Positions 18,151 through 27,175 of a stretch of 64,000 bases of DNA are shown here, piece after piece. The translations under genes and the position numbers were made by a program. Origin of the DNA: Ornithinimicrobium tianjinense (GTDB lineage: Bacteria > Actinomycetota > Actinomycetes > Actinomycetales > Dermatophilaceae); contig NZ_BMEM01000002.1 in assembly GCF_014636495.1 (NCBI RefSeq), positions 310,001-374,000 on the forward strand. The letters run 5' to 3'. The number at the start of each line of letters is the position of its first letter. The first letter of the stretch is position 1. Below the pieces are notes generated by a model. That model saw only the letters and a program-made list of their open reading frames with translations, made no database searches and was not told the origin of the DNA.

Positions 18151-20121
18151 GTGCAGCCGAGCGACCTGACCACGATCCGCACCCTGTCCGCCCTCACCGT
18201 CCACCCGGAGGGCCGCGACGTGCTCTTCGCGGTGAGCCGGCCCGACGTGGAGGACAACCGCTACCGGACCAGCCTGTGGCGCCAGCCGCTGGCGGACGGG
18301 GCGGCCGACGGGCCGGCCCGGCGGCTGACCCGCGGCACCCGCGACGGCTCGCCCGCCTACTCCCCCGACGGCAGCCGGATCGCCTTCCTGCGCGCCGGCG
18401 AGGACGGCCCGCCGCAGCTGCACGTCATACCCGCCGACGGCGGCGACGCCCGCCGGCTCACCGAGCACAAGCTCGGGGTGGGCGGGTTCGCCTGGTCCCC
18501 CGACGGCACCGCGATCGCGTATGCCGCGCGCCTCCCCGAGGAGGGCCGCTACGGCACCGACGAGAAGGTCAAGCCCGATCAGGAGGCGCCGCGGCTCATC
18601 GAGCACAGCGCCTACCTGGCCGACGGCCTGGGCTACGTCCTCGACCGTCCCAGCAAGATCTTCGTCGTGGACCTCGCCGGGCTCGCCGAGGACGACGGCG
18701 AGGACGCGGAGGAGCTCCCGCAGAGCACGCAACTGACGACCGGCGCGGGTGACGACCGCTCCCCCGTCTGGCTGTCCGCCGACCGCGTGGGGTTCATCGC
18801 CTCGCGCGACCGGCGCGGCACCTGGCGGCCCGACACGCTCGTCTCGGACCTCTGCTCGGTCGACCTGCGGGGCAAGGGCTTCCGCCGGCACACCGACGGC
18901 ACCGGCTCGGTCGGCAGCGCCCACGTCGCCGGGGACGGCAGCGTCGTCTACGGGGTCGGCGGCCTCGGTGAGAGCGGGCAGGACTTCGTGGCCCGCAACC
19001 CCGTGCTGCGGCGGCTCACCGCCGTGCCCAAGGACGCCAAGGCCGACGGCCGGAGCGCTGGTGAGGCCCTCACCGACCCCGAGACCGACCACCTCGCCTG
19101 CCCGCCCGCCCTGGGCGTCGGCGGCACGCTCGTCGCCGCCTTCGAGACCCGCGGCGACACCGTCGTCCGCGACGTGGACACCGGGCAGGTGCTGCTCGAC
19201 GGCAGCGTCAGCGTGAGCGCGGTGGCCGTGGGTGGCGGCGTCGTCGCCGCGGTCGCGGGGACGCGCACGTCATACTCCGAGCTGTTCGTGGCGCCCGTCG
19301 GCGAGCAACTGGCCCCGGTGACGGACTTCGGCCGGCACCTCAGGGGCCGCGCCGCGCCGATCGAGCCCGAGGAGCTGGAGACCACGGCCAACGACGGCTA
19401 CCCGGTCCACGGCTGGCTGTTCCGGCCGACCGGCAAGGCCCCGCGCAAGGGCGGCCACCCGGTCGTCCTGATGATCCACGGCGGTCCCTACACCCAGTAC
19501 TCCGGCAACCTCTTCGACGAGGCGCAGGTCCTCGCCGGCGCCGGGTATGCCGTGGTGATGGGCAACCCGCGCGGCGGCTCGGGCTACGGCGCGACCCACG
19601 GACGGGCGGTCAAGGAGGCCATCGGCACCGTCGACGTCGCCGATCTGACGGCGTTGCTCGACCACGCCCTGACACTGCCCGGCCTCGACGCCACGCGGGT
19701 GGGCGTGCAGGGCGGCTCCTACGGCGGGCTGATGACGACCTGGCTCGTCGCGCACACCGACCGGTTCACCGCCGCGATCAGCGAGCGCGCGGTCAACGCG
19801 TGGGACTCCTTCGCCGGGACCTCGGACATCGGCTGGTTCTTCGGCGACGAGTACGTCGGTGCTTTCGCGCACGAGCAGTCGCCGCTGACCTGGGCCGACA
19901 ACATCACGACCCCGACGATGGTCATCCACTCCGAGCGCGACTTCCGCTGCCCGCTCGAGCAGGGTCAGCGGCTCTTCTCCCGCCTCCGGCGCAACGGCGT
20001 GCCGACGAGGCTGCTCGTCTTCCCCGGCGAGGGCCACGAGCTGACGAGGTCCGGCCAGCCCAGGCACCGGGTGCAGCGCTTCGAGCACATTCTCGACTGG
20101 TGGGCCGAGCACCTGGCCTGA
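18151..20121 (+). CDS. S9 family prolyl oligopeptidase-like serine peptidase
   Basis: A 656-residue cytoplasmic peptidase. The N-terminal half is a WD40/PD40-like beta-propeller (repeats such as [13 protein letters not shown] and [13 protein letters not shown]). The C-terminal third is an alpha/beta hydrolase with catalytic Ser523 in GGSYGG, Asp597 in HSERDFRCP and His629 in GEGHE. The start is taken at GTG 18151; frames open further upstream overlap the divergent thyA gene and are not credible. Members cleave acyl-peptides or short peptides. It is transcribed alone, divergent from thyA with 60 bases between starts. Confidence 0.9.
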   Translation: MQPSDLTTIRTLSALTVHPEGRDVLFAVSRPDVEDNRYRTSLWRQPLADGAADGPARRLTRGTRDGSPAYSPDGSRIAFLRAGEDGPPQLHVIPADGGDARRLTEHKLGVGGFAWSPDGTAIAYAARLPEEGRYGTDEKVKPDQEAPRLIEHSAYLADGLGYVLDRPSKIFVVDLAGLAEDDGEDAEELPQSTQLTTGAGDDRSPVWLSADRVGFIASRDRRGTWRPDTLVSDLCSVDLRGKGFRRHTDGTGSVGSAHVAGDGSVVYGVGGLGESGQDFVARNPVLRRLTAVPKDAKADGRSAGEALTDPETDHLACPPALGVGGTLVAAFETRGDTVVRDVDTGQVLLDGSVSVSAVAVGGGVVAAVAGTRTSYSELFVAPVGEQLAPVTDFGRHLRGRAAPIEPEELETTANDGYPVHGWLFRPTGKAPRKGGHPVVLMIHGGPYTQYSGNLFDEAQVLAGAGYAVVMGNPRGGSGYGATHGRAVKEAIGTVDVADLTALLDHALTLPGLDATRVGVQGGSYGGLMTTWLVAHTDRFTAAISERAVNAWDSFAGTSDIGWFFGDEYVGAFAHEQSPLTWADNITTPTMVIHSERDFRCPLEQGQRLFSRLRRNGVPTRLLVFPGEGHELTRSGQPRHRVQRFEHILDWWAEHLA

Positions 20122-20154
20122 GCTCGTCCGCGGGCTGGTGCTCGCGGGTGCCGG

Positions 20155-22056
20155 TCAGTCCAGATCCGGCCCGTGCACCCGCTCGTGCGGCGTCCTGCGG
20201 TGGAAGACGATGAGGTCGGCGACACTGCGCCACCCCACCGCCAGGCGGCCCTCCTCCGGTCGCCACTGCTGGTACTCCCTCAGCGCGGCGGCCTTGGCCT
20301 TGATCGCCGTCGGGTCGAGCTCCACCCGGGCAGCGCGCTCGTCGACGACCTGCGGCACGGGAAGGTAGAACCGGGCGTCGCGGACCAGGCCTTCTGCGTG
20401 GGCGAGGCGCAGCGCGCGGCCCGCGGCGGCGTGGTCGGCGTGCACGTCGAGGTAGCTCATCGTGCGGTGAGAGGCTCCCGGGTGCCGCCGCGCCTGCCTG
20501 CGCACCACCTCCAGCACCAGCTCGGCCGTCAGCGCACCATCAGGCAGGTTCGCACGGACGACGTCCTGCTCGCGGACACCGAGGTGGCTCAGCGCGGCCC
20601 GGAACTCCAGGTCGCGGGCGGCGACGAACTCGTCGACGCTCAGCGCACGTCCCAGTTTGGCGCCGACGCCAGCGATGGCCTGCGAGGCGTCACCGCGGGT
20701 CAGGAGGACGACGATGTTGCGGCGGCCCCTCTCGGAGGCGATCGCACCTCCCATGAAAATCGATTCGTCGTCCGCGTGCGGGACGTACCACACCACGGTC
20801 CCGCGGCGCGGGCGTCGGGTGCGGACGATCCGCCGCACCGTGTCCGCGTGACGCTCCGGGAGTCTCGCGAGCGTCTCCCGCACACCCCGGCGGGCGGCTC
20901 TGCGCCACAGAGGCAGACGTGAGGGCACGGGGGCTGACGGTTGGCTCTTCATCGGCTGCTCTGACTCCGGCTTCATGGTGATCGGCTTCATGGTGGTCGG
21001 CTTCGTGATGGTCGGCGTCTTCGGAGTCCCAGGCTTGAGCAGGAAGCGATAGGTGGGACGGTGCAGCGGGGTCCACTCGAACTTCCAGGGGTATTTGCCC
21101 GCGCCCAGATCGAACTCGTCGATCTCGTCCGTCAGCTCGCTCGCCTCAAGATGCTCGACGATCTGCAGCTGCAGCACCTTGCCCATCCGGTAGCGCTCCA
21201 TCTCGGGCAGGTAGGCGCTGTTCCATGAGAAGAGCCTGCGTCCGTGCCGAAAGACGGTCCGGTAGGCGAGCACACGTCCCGTTGCCGCATCTCCTTCGTG
21301 GAAGGCGAAGGTCAGGGTGTCGTCGGTGTCGTGAAAGACCCGGCGCAGGTGCTCGACCCGGCGGTCATCCTCGTACAAGGAGTGACGCTCGGTGCGCGAA
21401 CGCGCCTCGACGAGATGCTCCTTCTCGGCACGGTGGACCTCCGCGATGCGCTCGAGGATGCCGTGCTCATCACCGCGGAACACTGTGAAGGACGCCTCGC
21501 GGTCACGCAGGAACTGGTTGCGGTACTTCCGTGCGTGCGACGGGACGGTGCGCGGACGCCGCAGGTCGATGTAGGGGTTCTCGATGAGGAAGGTCAGCTT
21601 CTGGTGGTAGCGCTGCGAGGTCCGCACGTGCCACGCGAAGTCCGACTCGGACTGGACGCTCGGCAGATGGACGCTGAAGGCCTCACCGTCGTCGATGATC
21701 CGCTGGAGCTCGTCGAGCACCCTGGCCATGACGGTCGCGGGCGCCGCTGCGGCTGCGTCGTGAGCCACCAGGACGCACATGTAGTCGCCGTGACTGGCCC
21801 AGCGCAGCACGTCGACCGTCCGACCGTCGCGCTCCTCCGGACGGAAGGCGAAGGGCGCGATCCCGACGGCTCGACCGTCCTGACGGACCACGACGACGTG
21901 CAGGCGGTAGCCCGGCGCGTCCTGGTAGCTTCCCCACCATGCGCTCACGAAGCGGTGCGTCGTGTAGTACGCACCGTCCGGCGTCTCTAGCGCTTCCCAC
22001 TCGTCCCGCAGCTGCGCGAGCTCTTCGGTCGTGCTGCAGATCACCGTCTCGATCAC
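20155..22056 (-). CDS. BcsL/CelD-type GNAT acetyltransferase fused to PIG-L deacetylase
   Basis: A 633-residue two-domain protein. Residues 1 to about 345 are a CelD/BcsL-like acetyltransferase (Acetyltransf_6 type), ending with the typical FDLGAGKYPWKFEW block. A linker of Thr/Met-Lys-Pro repeats (TKPTTMKPITMKP, about 350-375) follows. From about residue 415 comes a PIG-L/LmbE domain with zinc motif PHADDE near 424-430 and HADH further on. PIG-L enzymes deacetylate N-acetylglucosamine groups on glycolipids, mycothiol precursors or antibiotics. A fusion of acyl transfer and deacetylation suggests remodelling of an amino sugar, by inference. The gene overlaps the upstream GNAT gene by 4 bases. 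Base composition is visibly less GC-rich than neighbours, suggesting transfer. Confidence 0.85.
   Translation of the reverse strand: MIETVICSTTEELAQLRDEWEALETPDGAYYTTHRFVSAWWGSYQDAPGYRLHVVVVRQDGRAVGIAPFAFRPEERDGRTVDVLRWASHGDYMCVLVAHDAAAAAPATVMARVLDELQRIIDDGEAFSVHLPSVQSESDFAWHVRTSQRYHQKLTFLIENPYIDLRRPRTVPSHARKYRNQFLRDREASFTVFRGDEHGILERIAEVHRAEKEHLVEARSRTERHSLYEDDRRVEHLRRVFHDTDDTLTFAFHEGDAATGRVLAYRTVFRHGRRLFSWNSAYLPEMERYRMGKVLQLQIVEHLEASELTDEIDEFDLGAGKYPWKFEWTPLHRPTYRFLLKPGTPKTPTITKPTTMKPITMKPESEQPMKSQPSAPVPSRLPLWRRAARRGVRETLARLPERHADTVRRIVRTRRPRRGTVVWYVPHADDESIFMGGAIASERGRRNIVVLLTRGDASQAIAGVGAKLGRALSVDEFVAARDLEFRAALSHLGVREQDVVRANLPDGALTAELVLEVVRRQARRHPGASHRTMSYLDVHADHAAAGRALRLAHAEGLVRDARFYLPVPQVVDERAARVELDPTAIKAKAAALREYQQWRPEEGRLAVGWRSVADLIVFHRRTPHERVHGPDLD
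20970..21020 (-). repeat. Short in-frame repeats coding the Lys-Pro linker
   Basis: Three to four units resembling CGGCTTCATGGTGAT repeat at 15-18 base spacing and encode (T)xMKP-type repeats in the linker between the acetyltransferase and PIG-L domains. In-frame slippage could vary linker length. Confidence 0.65.
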
Positions 22057-22661
22057 GCGGGGGGCATCCAGATCCAGGCGGGCAACGAGATCGTGCGCCT
22101 GACCTTCCGCAGGACCAGATGCTGCCTGGTCCGGCCCGCTCCGAAGGCGGCGTAGGAGGCACGGGACGCGGTGTTCCCGCGCGAGATCATCGTGAGACCT
22201 TCGGTGCGGCCGTCGGCTGCCAGCAGCTCCAGCCGCCGCGCGATCGAGTAGGCGTGCAGGCCGCGGCGCCGGTGGGTGACGAAGACGTGGTCGTCCCAGA
22301 AGTACCCTTGCTGCGCCGACACCGGCACCCGCAGCCCGATCCGGGCGTTCTCCGTGTCCCCGTAGGTGAGGTGGCAGTAGCCGCAGGGCTCCCCCGCCTC
22401 GTCGAGGATGACCAGAGTGCGATCTGCGGGATGTTTCAGGCGCTTGACCAGCAAGGCGTACTTGCGTTGAGTCAGGTCCTCCGGGTAGTCACGACGCATA
22501 CGCTCCAGGAGGGTGGCCGTGGCATCCACCAGGCTGCGGGCCGGGTCAGCCGCTGGGCCGGGGCCGTCCACGGGGAAGATGTAGGTGTCCATCACCTCGC
22601 GCTGTCGCCACGCTGTCCGCCACGTGGCAAGACTTTTCCCGAGGATCGGCATGCCGCCCAT
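22053..22661 (-). CDS. GNAT family N-acetyltransferase
   Basis: About 202 residues from ATG 22659-22661 (MGGMPILGKSLATW); a second ATG at 22650-22652 would shorten it by three residues. The core looks like a GNAT domain: a beta-strand with DEAGEPCGYCHLTYG, then the acetyl-CoA pyrophosphate-binding turn VTHRRRGLHAYSIARRLELLA and an NTASRASYAAFGA motif near the end. Substrate is unknown. The final ATGA overlap with the GNAT/PIG-L fusion gene shows a two-gene operon, so both probably act on the same envelope or secondary metabolite. Confidence 0.75.
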   Translation of the reverse strand: MGGMPILGKSLATWRTAWRQREVMDTYIFPVDGPGPAADPARSLVDATATLLERMRRDYPEDLTQRKYALLVKRLKHPADRTLVILDEAGEPCGYCHLTYGDTENARIGLRVPVSAQQGYFWDDHVFVTHRRRGLHAYSIARRLELLAADGRTEGLTMISRGNTASRASYAAFGAGRTRQHLVLRKVRRTISLPAWIWMPPA

Positions 22662-22772
22662 GCTACCCACCGGTGGCCGACGGCCCTCCCCAGCGAGACG
22701 CGCCCAGCGTCCGGCTGTCTCGAGGCCGTATGAGCAGACCGTGTCCGAGAACGTGCCGGGGAGGACGTCACA

Positions 22773-24065
22773 ATGGATGCCGTGACCGAGCCCGCGCGCA
22801 CGACCGAGACGGCCGAGGACCGCGACCGGCGGCTCCTCGCCTGGCTCGGCGCGGGGATGTTGGCCGGCGGGTCGCCGGTGCACGAGGCCGAGGACGACGT
22901 GCGCGAGGTCGCGCGAGCCCTGGGTCACCCCAACGCGCAGGTCACCTGCATGCCCACGGGGGTGATGGTCGCCCTCGCCCCCGGGCGCGCGACCGCTCTC
23001 GAGCGCGTCGAGGGCGGCATACGCCTCGACCAGGTCGCCGACGTCGCGAGTCTCGTCGCCGGGCTCCGCGCCGGCCGCACCACCGCCGACGAGGCGCTCG
23101 CCCGGCTGGCGACGCTGCGGGCCCAGCCGCACCGCTACACCCGGGTCGGCCTCCCGGTCGGTGTCGTGCTCTCCGCGGTCGGCATCGCGCTCATCCTGAC
23201 GCCCGTGGGGAGCTCGGTCCTCTTCGCGGCGGTCCTGGCGCCGGTCACCGTGCTCCTCTTGCTCCTCTCCAGGAGCAGCCGCGCGGTCCGCACGCTCGTC
23301 CCGCTCGCCGCGTCGTTCGCCACGTCGGTCGCGGCGTTCACGGCCGCCTCGGCCGGGTGGGTGGAGGCGCCGCTGTGGACCCTCGTCGCGCCGATCGCGG
23401 TCATCCTGCCCGGGGCCACCATCGTCACCGGTCTCACGGAGCTCGCCGCAGGCTCGATGGTGGCGGGCACCGGGAGACTGGCCCACGGCACCCTGCAGAT
23501 GCTGCTCTTCGCCCTCGGCGTCGGCGGTGCGGCGGGCCTCCTGCGCGTCGACGCCGCGCTGCTGGACCCGGCCCGGCCCGTGGGGCTGGGCTGGTGGGCA
23601 CCCCTGCTCGGCGTCGTCGTGGTCACGGTCGCCATCTCGCTCATGGAGTCCCTGCCGCCGCACGTCGTCCCCTGGGTGCTGCTCACGGTGCTGGCCACCT
23701 ACCTCGCCCAGGCCGTCGGACAGGAGGTCCTGGGTATGCGGTGGGCCGGCGCCTTCGTCGGTGCCCTCGTCGCCGGCCTGGCGGCGTCACTCGTGGAGTT
23801 CGTCCGCCCGGAGCTGCCCCGTGCCGTGGCCTTCCTGCCCAGCTTCTGGCTGCTGGTCCCCGGGTCGCTGGGGCTGATCTCCGTCGCGCAGGCCGACATC
23901 TCCCCCGCGGTGGCGGCCGGCGCCGTCTGGGAGGTCACCCTGGTGGTCGTCGCGCTCGCCCTGGGCGTCGCCGTCGGCGCCAACCTCGCCTCGCCGCTGC
24001 GGGGCGCTGCGCGCCGGACGGGGCTGGTGCACCTGCTCGGTCGGTGGCGGCGCGGCCGGGCCTAG
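22773..24065 (+). CDS. thrE: ThrE-type threonine/serine exporter
   Basis: A 430-residue membrane protein with the two-part ThrE architecture: an N-terminal ThrE domain (LGAGMLAGGSPVHEAEDDVREVARALG) followed by about ten hydrophobic helices including the C-terminal ThrE_2-like half. The family exports L-threonine and L-serine by proton antiport. ATG 22773 is preceded by a good ribosome-binding sequence GGGGAGGA at 22758-22765. It is divergent from the GNAT operon. Its TAG stop shares the palindrome CTAG with the stop of the convergent VWA gene. Confidence 0.88.
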   Translation: MDAVTEPARTTETAEDRDRRLLAWLGAGMLAGGSPVHEAEDDVREVARALGHPNAQVTCMPTGVMVALAPGRATALERVEGGIRLDQVADVASLVAGLRAGRTTADEALARLATLRAQPHRYTRVGLPVGVVLSAVGIALILTPVGSSVLFAAVLAPVTVLLLLLSRSSRAVRTLVPLAASFATSVAAFTAASAGWVEAPLWTLVAPIAVILPGATIVTGLTELAAGSMVAGTGRLAHGTLQMLLFALGVGGAAGLLRVDAALLDPARPVGLGWWAPLLGVVVVTVAISLMESLPPHVVPWVLLTVLATYLAQAVGQEVLGMRWAGAFVGALVAGLAASLVEFVRPELPRAVAFLPSFWLLVPGSLGLISVAQADISPAVAAGAVWEVTLVVVALALGVAVGANLASPLRGAARRTGLVHLLGRWRRGRA

Positions 24066-25495
24066 TCGTCCTCGCCGCGGTAGTACTCGCTCCAGCTGCG
24101 GTCGGCCTGCTCGTAGACCGCTGCCCTGTCGGCATCCGCCTGGTCGTCGGAGGCGACCCAGTTCTCCGAGGCCGTGTCGTTGCCGTAGTTCCAGATCGGT
24201 GTGCTGCGGTCGTCGAACCAGCTCCAGATGGCCGACGACGTCTCAGCATCGATCAGGCCCTCGGTCTCCAGCTGACGAGCCACGTCCTTGCCGGCCTGCG
24301 ACTCCACGGTGGACGTCGTCTTGATCCGCTCGCCGATGACGTTGGCCGAGATCTTGTTGTCCTCGCCCACCTCCGTGATGCGGCTCGCCTCCTCCTGGCG
24401 CCACGCTGCCCAGGCCGCCTCCAGCCGCCGACGTTCCTCCGCCCAGTAGGCCTCGAGCTCCGCGCCGGACCCGGCAGCGGTGAACTCCCCGCCACCAGCC
24501 CCGGCGATGGCCGCGAGCGCAGCCTGGTCGGCGTCGCCCGTCCGGAAGCCGATCACGTTGACGACCGGCCGCACCTCCGTGCCGGCCAGCGCCCGCGCCG
24601 CCGCTACCGGGTCGCCCCCGCAGGTCTCCAGACCGTCGGTGACGACGTAGACGATGCTGTCGGTCGCCTCGGCGGGGATGTCGGCTCGCGCGTCGCCGAT
24701 GGCCGTGGCCAGTGGCGTGTAGCCCACCGGGACGACGCCGCTCAGGGCGCGCGTGAGCCGCGCACGGTCTGAGCTCTCGCCCTCGAAGACCACCTCGCTG
24801 GAGGCACAGGACTCCTCCTTGCCTTCCTCGTCGTTGCTGCCCTCGTGCCCGTAGATCCGCAAAGAGATGCTGCTGCCGTCGGGCAGCTGCTGGACGAACC
24901 GCTCGATCGAGGTCTTGGCCTCCTCCATCCGCGTCCCGGTCGAGCCGGCGGCCGCCATCGAGCCGCTCGCATCGAGGACGAGCGCGTAGTGGTTGGTGCC
25001 GACGTCCTGCACCGGGGACAGGCCGGATGTCGGCGCAGCCGAGCCGTCACCGGTGCTCGTGTCGAAGAAGACGGTGTCGCGCACGTCGTCGGCGTAGGCG
25101 CCGTGGACCTGCGCGAGCACGGCGCCGATCCACTCCTCCTCGGTCTGCGGCTCCAGGGCGGCCGCTGCCGCGGCGGCCTGCTCACGCTCGGCGTCGCTCA
25201 GGAGCGCTTCGGCCGGGGTGGCGGCCCGCTTGGCGAACGGGCCGGGCTCGAACAGCATCGAGCGCTCGAGCGCGGTCAGCGCGCGAGGCGAGTCCGTCAG
25301 CTCAACGGGCGTCAGCCAGCGGGTGAGCGGGTCGCCGGCGGCGTCCCCTTGGGGCGCGCCGGTCGTCGTCGCGCCGGCGTCGGCCGGAGGTGCCGAGACC
25401 GCCGCCACCTCGTGCGGGGCGGGCTCCTGCCCACCTCCAGTGCAACCGGTGAGCACCAGCGCGCACGCCAGCACGGACGCCATACCCCGAACCAT
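24062..25495 (-). CDS. VWA-domain lipoprotein
   Basis: A 477-residue secreted lipoprotein: signal peptide MVRGMASVLACALVL with lipobox LTGC (lipidated Cys18), an Ala-rich linker, then a von Willebrand A domain beginning HYALVLDASGSMAA near residue 170. The metal-ion site DxSxS is intact, along with the later T (GYTPLATAI) and D (VTDGLETCGG) residues. The C-terminal 130 residues form a charged, Trp-rich region with no recognised domain. VWA domains bind protein ligands in a metal-dependent way; the partner is unknown. The gene overlaps thrE tail to tail and lies downstream of the carboxylase gene on the same strand. Confidence 0.85.
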   Translation of the reverse strand: MVRGMASVLACALVLTGCTGGGQEPAPHEVAAVSAPPADAGATTTGAPQGDAAGDPLTRWLTPVELTDSPRALTALERSMLFEPGPFAKRAATPAEALLSDAEREQAAAAAAALEPQTEEEWIGAVLAQVHGAYADDVRDTVFFDTSTGDGSAAPTSGLSPVQDVGTNHYALVLDASGSMAAAGSTGTRMEEAKTSIERFVQQLPDGSSISLRIYGHEGSNDEEGKEESCASSEVVFEGESSDRARLTRALSGVVPVGYTPLATAIGDARADIPAEATDSIVYVVTDGLETCGGDPVAAARALAGTEVRPVVNVIGFRTGDADQAALAAIAGAGGGEFTAAGSGAELEAYWAEERRRLEAAWAAWRQEEASRITEVGEDNKISANVIGERIKTTSTVESQAGKDVARQLETEGLIDAETSSAIWSWFDDRSTPIWNYGNDTASENWVASDDQADADRAAVYEQADRSWSEYYRGEDD

Positions 25496-25559
25496 CTGCG
25501 GATCCCCTCCACGTCGCGACCGCGGCCCACTCTAACGGAGCATCGCGGACGCCCCGATC

Positions 25560-27155
25560 TCACACGGGCGGGATAGGACGGTGCCGGGTGGAGAAGTGAC
25601 GGTCGCGGCGAGCGGCATACCGGAAGCGTCGGACGATCTCCTCGCGCAGGTCCTCCGGCTCGACGATCGCATCGATCACCAGGTCGGCGGCGAGGCGCTC
25701 GAGGTCGACGTCCTCCATATACTCGGCCCGGCGCGCCTCGACGAAGGCGGCCTGCTGGGTCGGGTCCTCGATCTCGGCGATCTTGTTGGCGAAGACCGCG
25801 TTGACCGCCGCCTCCGGACCCATCACCGCGATCCGTGCGGTCGGCAGGGCGATCGTCGCCTCGGGGCCGAAACCCGGGCCACCCATCGCGTAGAGCCCGG
25901 CGCCGTAGGCCTTGCGGACCACCACGCACAGCTGCGGGACGGTCGCCTCGGACACCGCCGAGACCATCTTCGCCCCGTGCCGGATGATGCCGCCGCGCTC
26001 GACCTCGCTGCCGATCATGAAGCCGGGCACGTCGGCCAGGTAGAGCAGCGGGATGCCGTAGGCGTCGCACAGCCAGATGAAGCGAGCGGCCTTGTCGGCG
26101 GAGTCGGTGAAGAGCACGCCGCCCTTGACCGCGGAGTTGTTGGCCAGGATCCCGACCGTCTGCCCCTCGATCCGCCCTAGGCCCACGACCAGCTCTGCCG
26201 CGAAGAGCGGCTTGATCTCGAAGAAGCTGTCGGCGTCGACCAGCCCCTCGATGACGTCGTGCACGTCGAAGGGCACCGACTCCGCCTCGGGCACGGTGTC
26301 GCGGTCCAGCGGGCCGGCCGGCGCCTCCGGCGCGTAGCTGGGCACCGGGTCGTGCCAGGTCTCCGGCAGGTAGGAGAAGAGGTGCTTGGCGAGGTCGATG
26401 GCCTCCTCGTCGTCGGCCGCGAGCAGGTCGCCGACGCCGGAGACGGTGCAGTGCATCCGGGCACCGCCCATCTCCTCCAGGCTCACCTTCTCCCCCACGA
26501 CCATCTCGGCCATACGCGGGCTGCCGAGGTACATCGACGCATTGCCCTCGACCATGATGATGACGTCGGTGAAGCTCGGGATGTAGGCGCCGCCGGCCGC
26601 GCTGGGCCCGAAGAGGCAGCAGATCTGCGGGACCTTGCCCGACAGCGCGACCTGGTTGTGGAAGATCCGTCCTGCGCCGCGGCGCCCCGGGAAGAGGTCG
26701 ACCTGGTCGGTGATCCGCGCGCCGGCGGAGTCGACGAACCAGAAGACCGGCAGCTCCTCGCGCAGCGCGGCCTCGGTGGCCCGGATGATCTTCTCGACCG
26801 TCCGCGCGCCCCACGAACCGGCCTTGACGGTCGGGTCGTTGGCGACGACGATCGCCGGCCGCCCGTCCACCTCGCCGCGCCCGGTGACGACGCCGTCCGC
26901 GGGCAGCCCCTGCGCGGTCGCGTTGGCGTAGCGCCCGTCCTCGACGAACGTCCCCTCGTCGAAGAGGAGCGCGATCCGGTCGCGGACGTACATCTTGCCC
27001 TGGCTGTCGAGCTTGGCCTTCGCCTTCTCCGGCGGCGCGTCGGAGGCCTGGTATGCCGACTCCAGCCGGGTCCGCAGGTCACCGACCCGGGGGTCGGGAA
27101 AGGGGTTGGTGCTGGGGGTGGGGCTCGAGGGCGACGACGACGTCATACCGGGCAT
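25560..27155 (-). CDS. Acyl-CoA carboxylase beta subunit (carboxyltransferase)
   Basis: A 531-residue biotin-dependent carboxyltransferase (AccD/PccB/MccB family) with the two crotonase-fold halves: an N-terminal half with GPSAAGGAYIPSFTD and a C-terminal half with YGAGLYAMGGPGFGPEA, which bind acyl-CoA and carboxybiotin. Starts at ATG 27155 (MPGMTSSS) or ATG 27146 (MTSSS) are both possible. It follows an acyl-CoA dehydrogenase and lies near a biotin carboxylase subunit gene, so it probably carboxylates propionyl-, methylcrotonyl- or a related branched acyl-CoA. Which one cannot be told from sequence alone. Confidence 0.9.
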   Translation of the reverse strand: MPGMTSSSPSSPTPSTNPFPDPRVGDLRTRLESAYQASDAPPEKAKAKLDSQGKMYVRDRIALLFDEGTFVEDGRYANATAQGLPADGVVTGRGEVDGRPAIVVANDPTVKAGSWGARTVEKIIRATEAALREELPVFWFVDSAGARITDQVDLFPGRRGAGRIFHNQVALSGKVPQICCLFGPSAAGGAYIPSFTDVIIMVEGNASMYLGSPRMAEMVVGEKVSLEEMGGARMHCTVSGVGDLLAADDEEAIDLAKHLFSYLPETWHDPVPSYAPEAPAGPLDRDTVPEAESVPFDVHDVIEGLVDADSFFEIKPLFAAELVVGLGRIEGQTVGILANNSAVKGGVLFTDSADKAARFIWLCDAYGIPLLYLADVPGFMIGSEVERGGIIRHGAKMVSAVSEATVPQLCVVVRKAYGAGLYAMGGPGFGPEATIALPTARIAVMGPEAAVNAVFANKIAEIEDPTQQAAFVEARRAEYMEDVDLERLAADLVIDAIVEPEDLREEIVRRFRYAARRDRHFSTRHRPIPPV

Positions 27156-27175
27156 CCTGTCAGGGGCCGGGCGGC

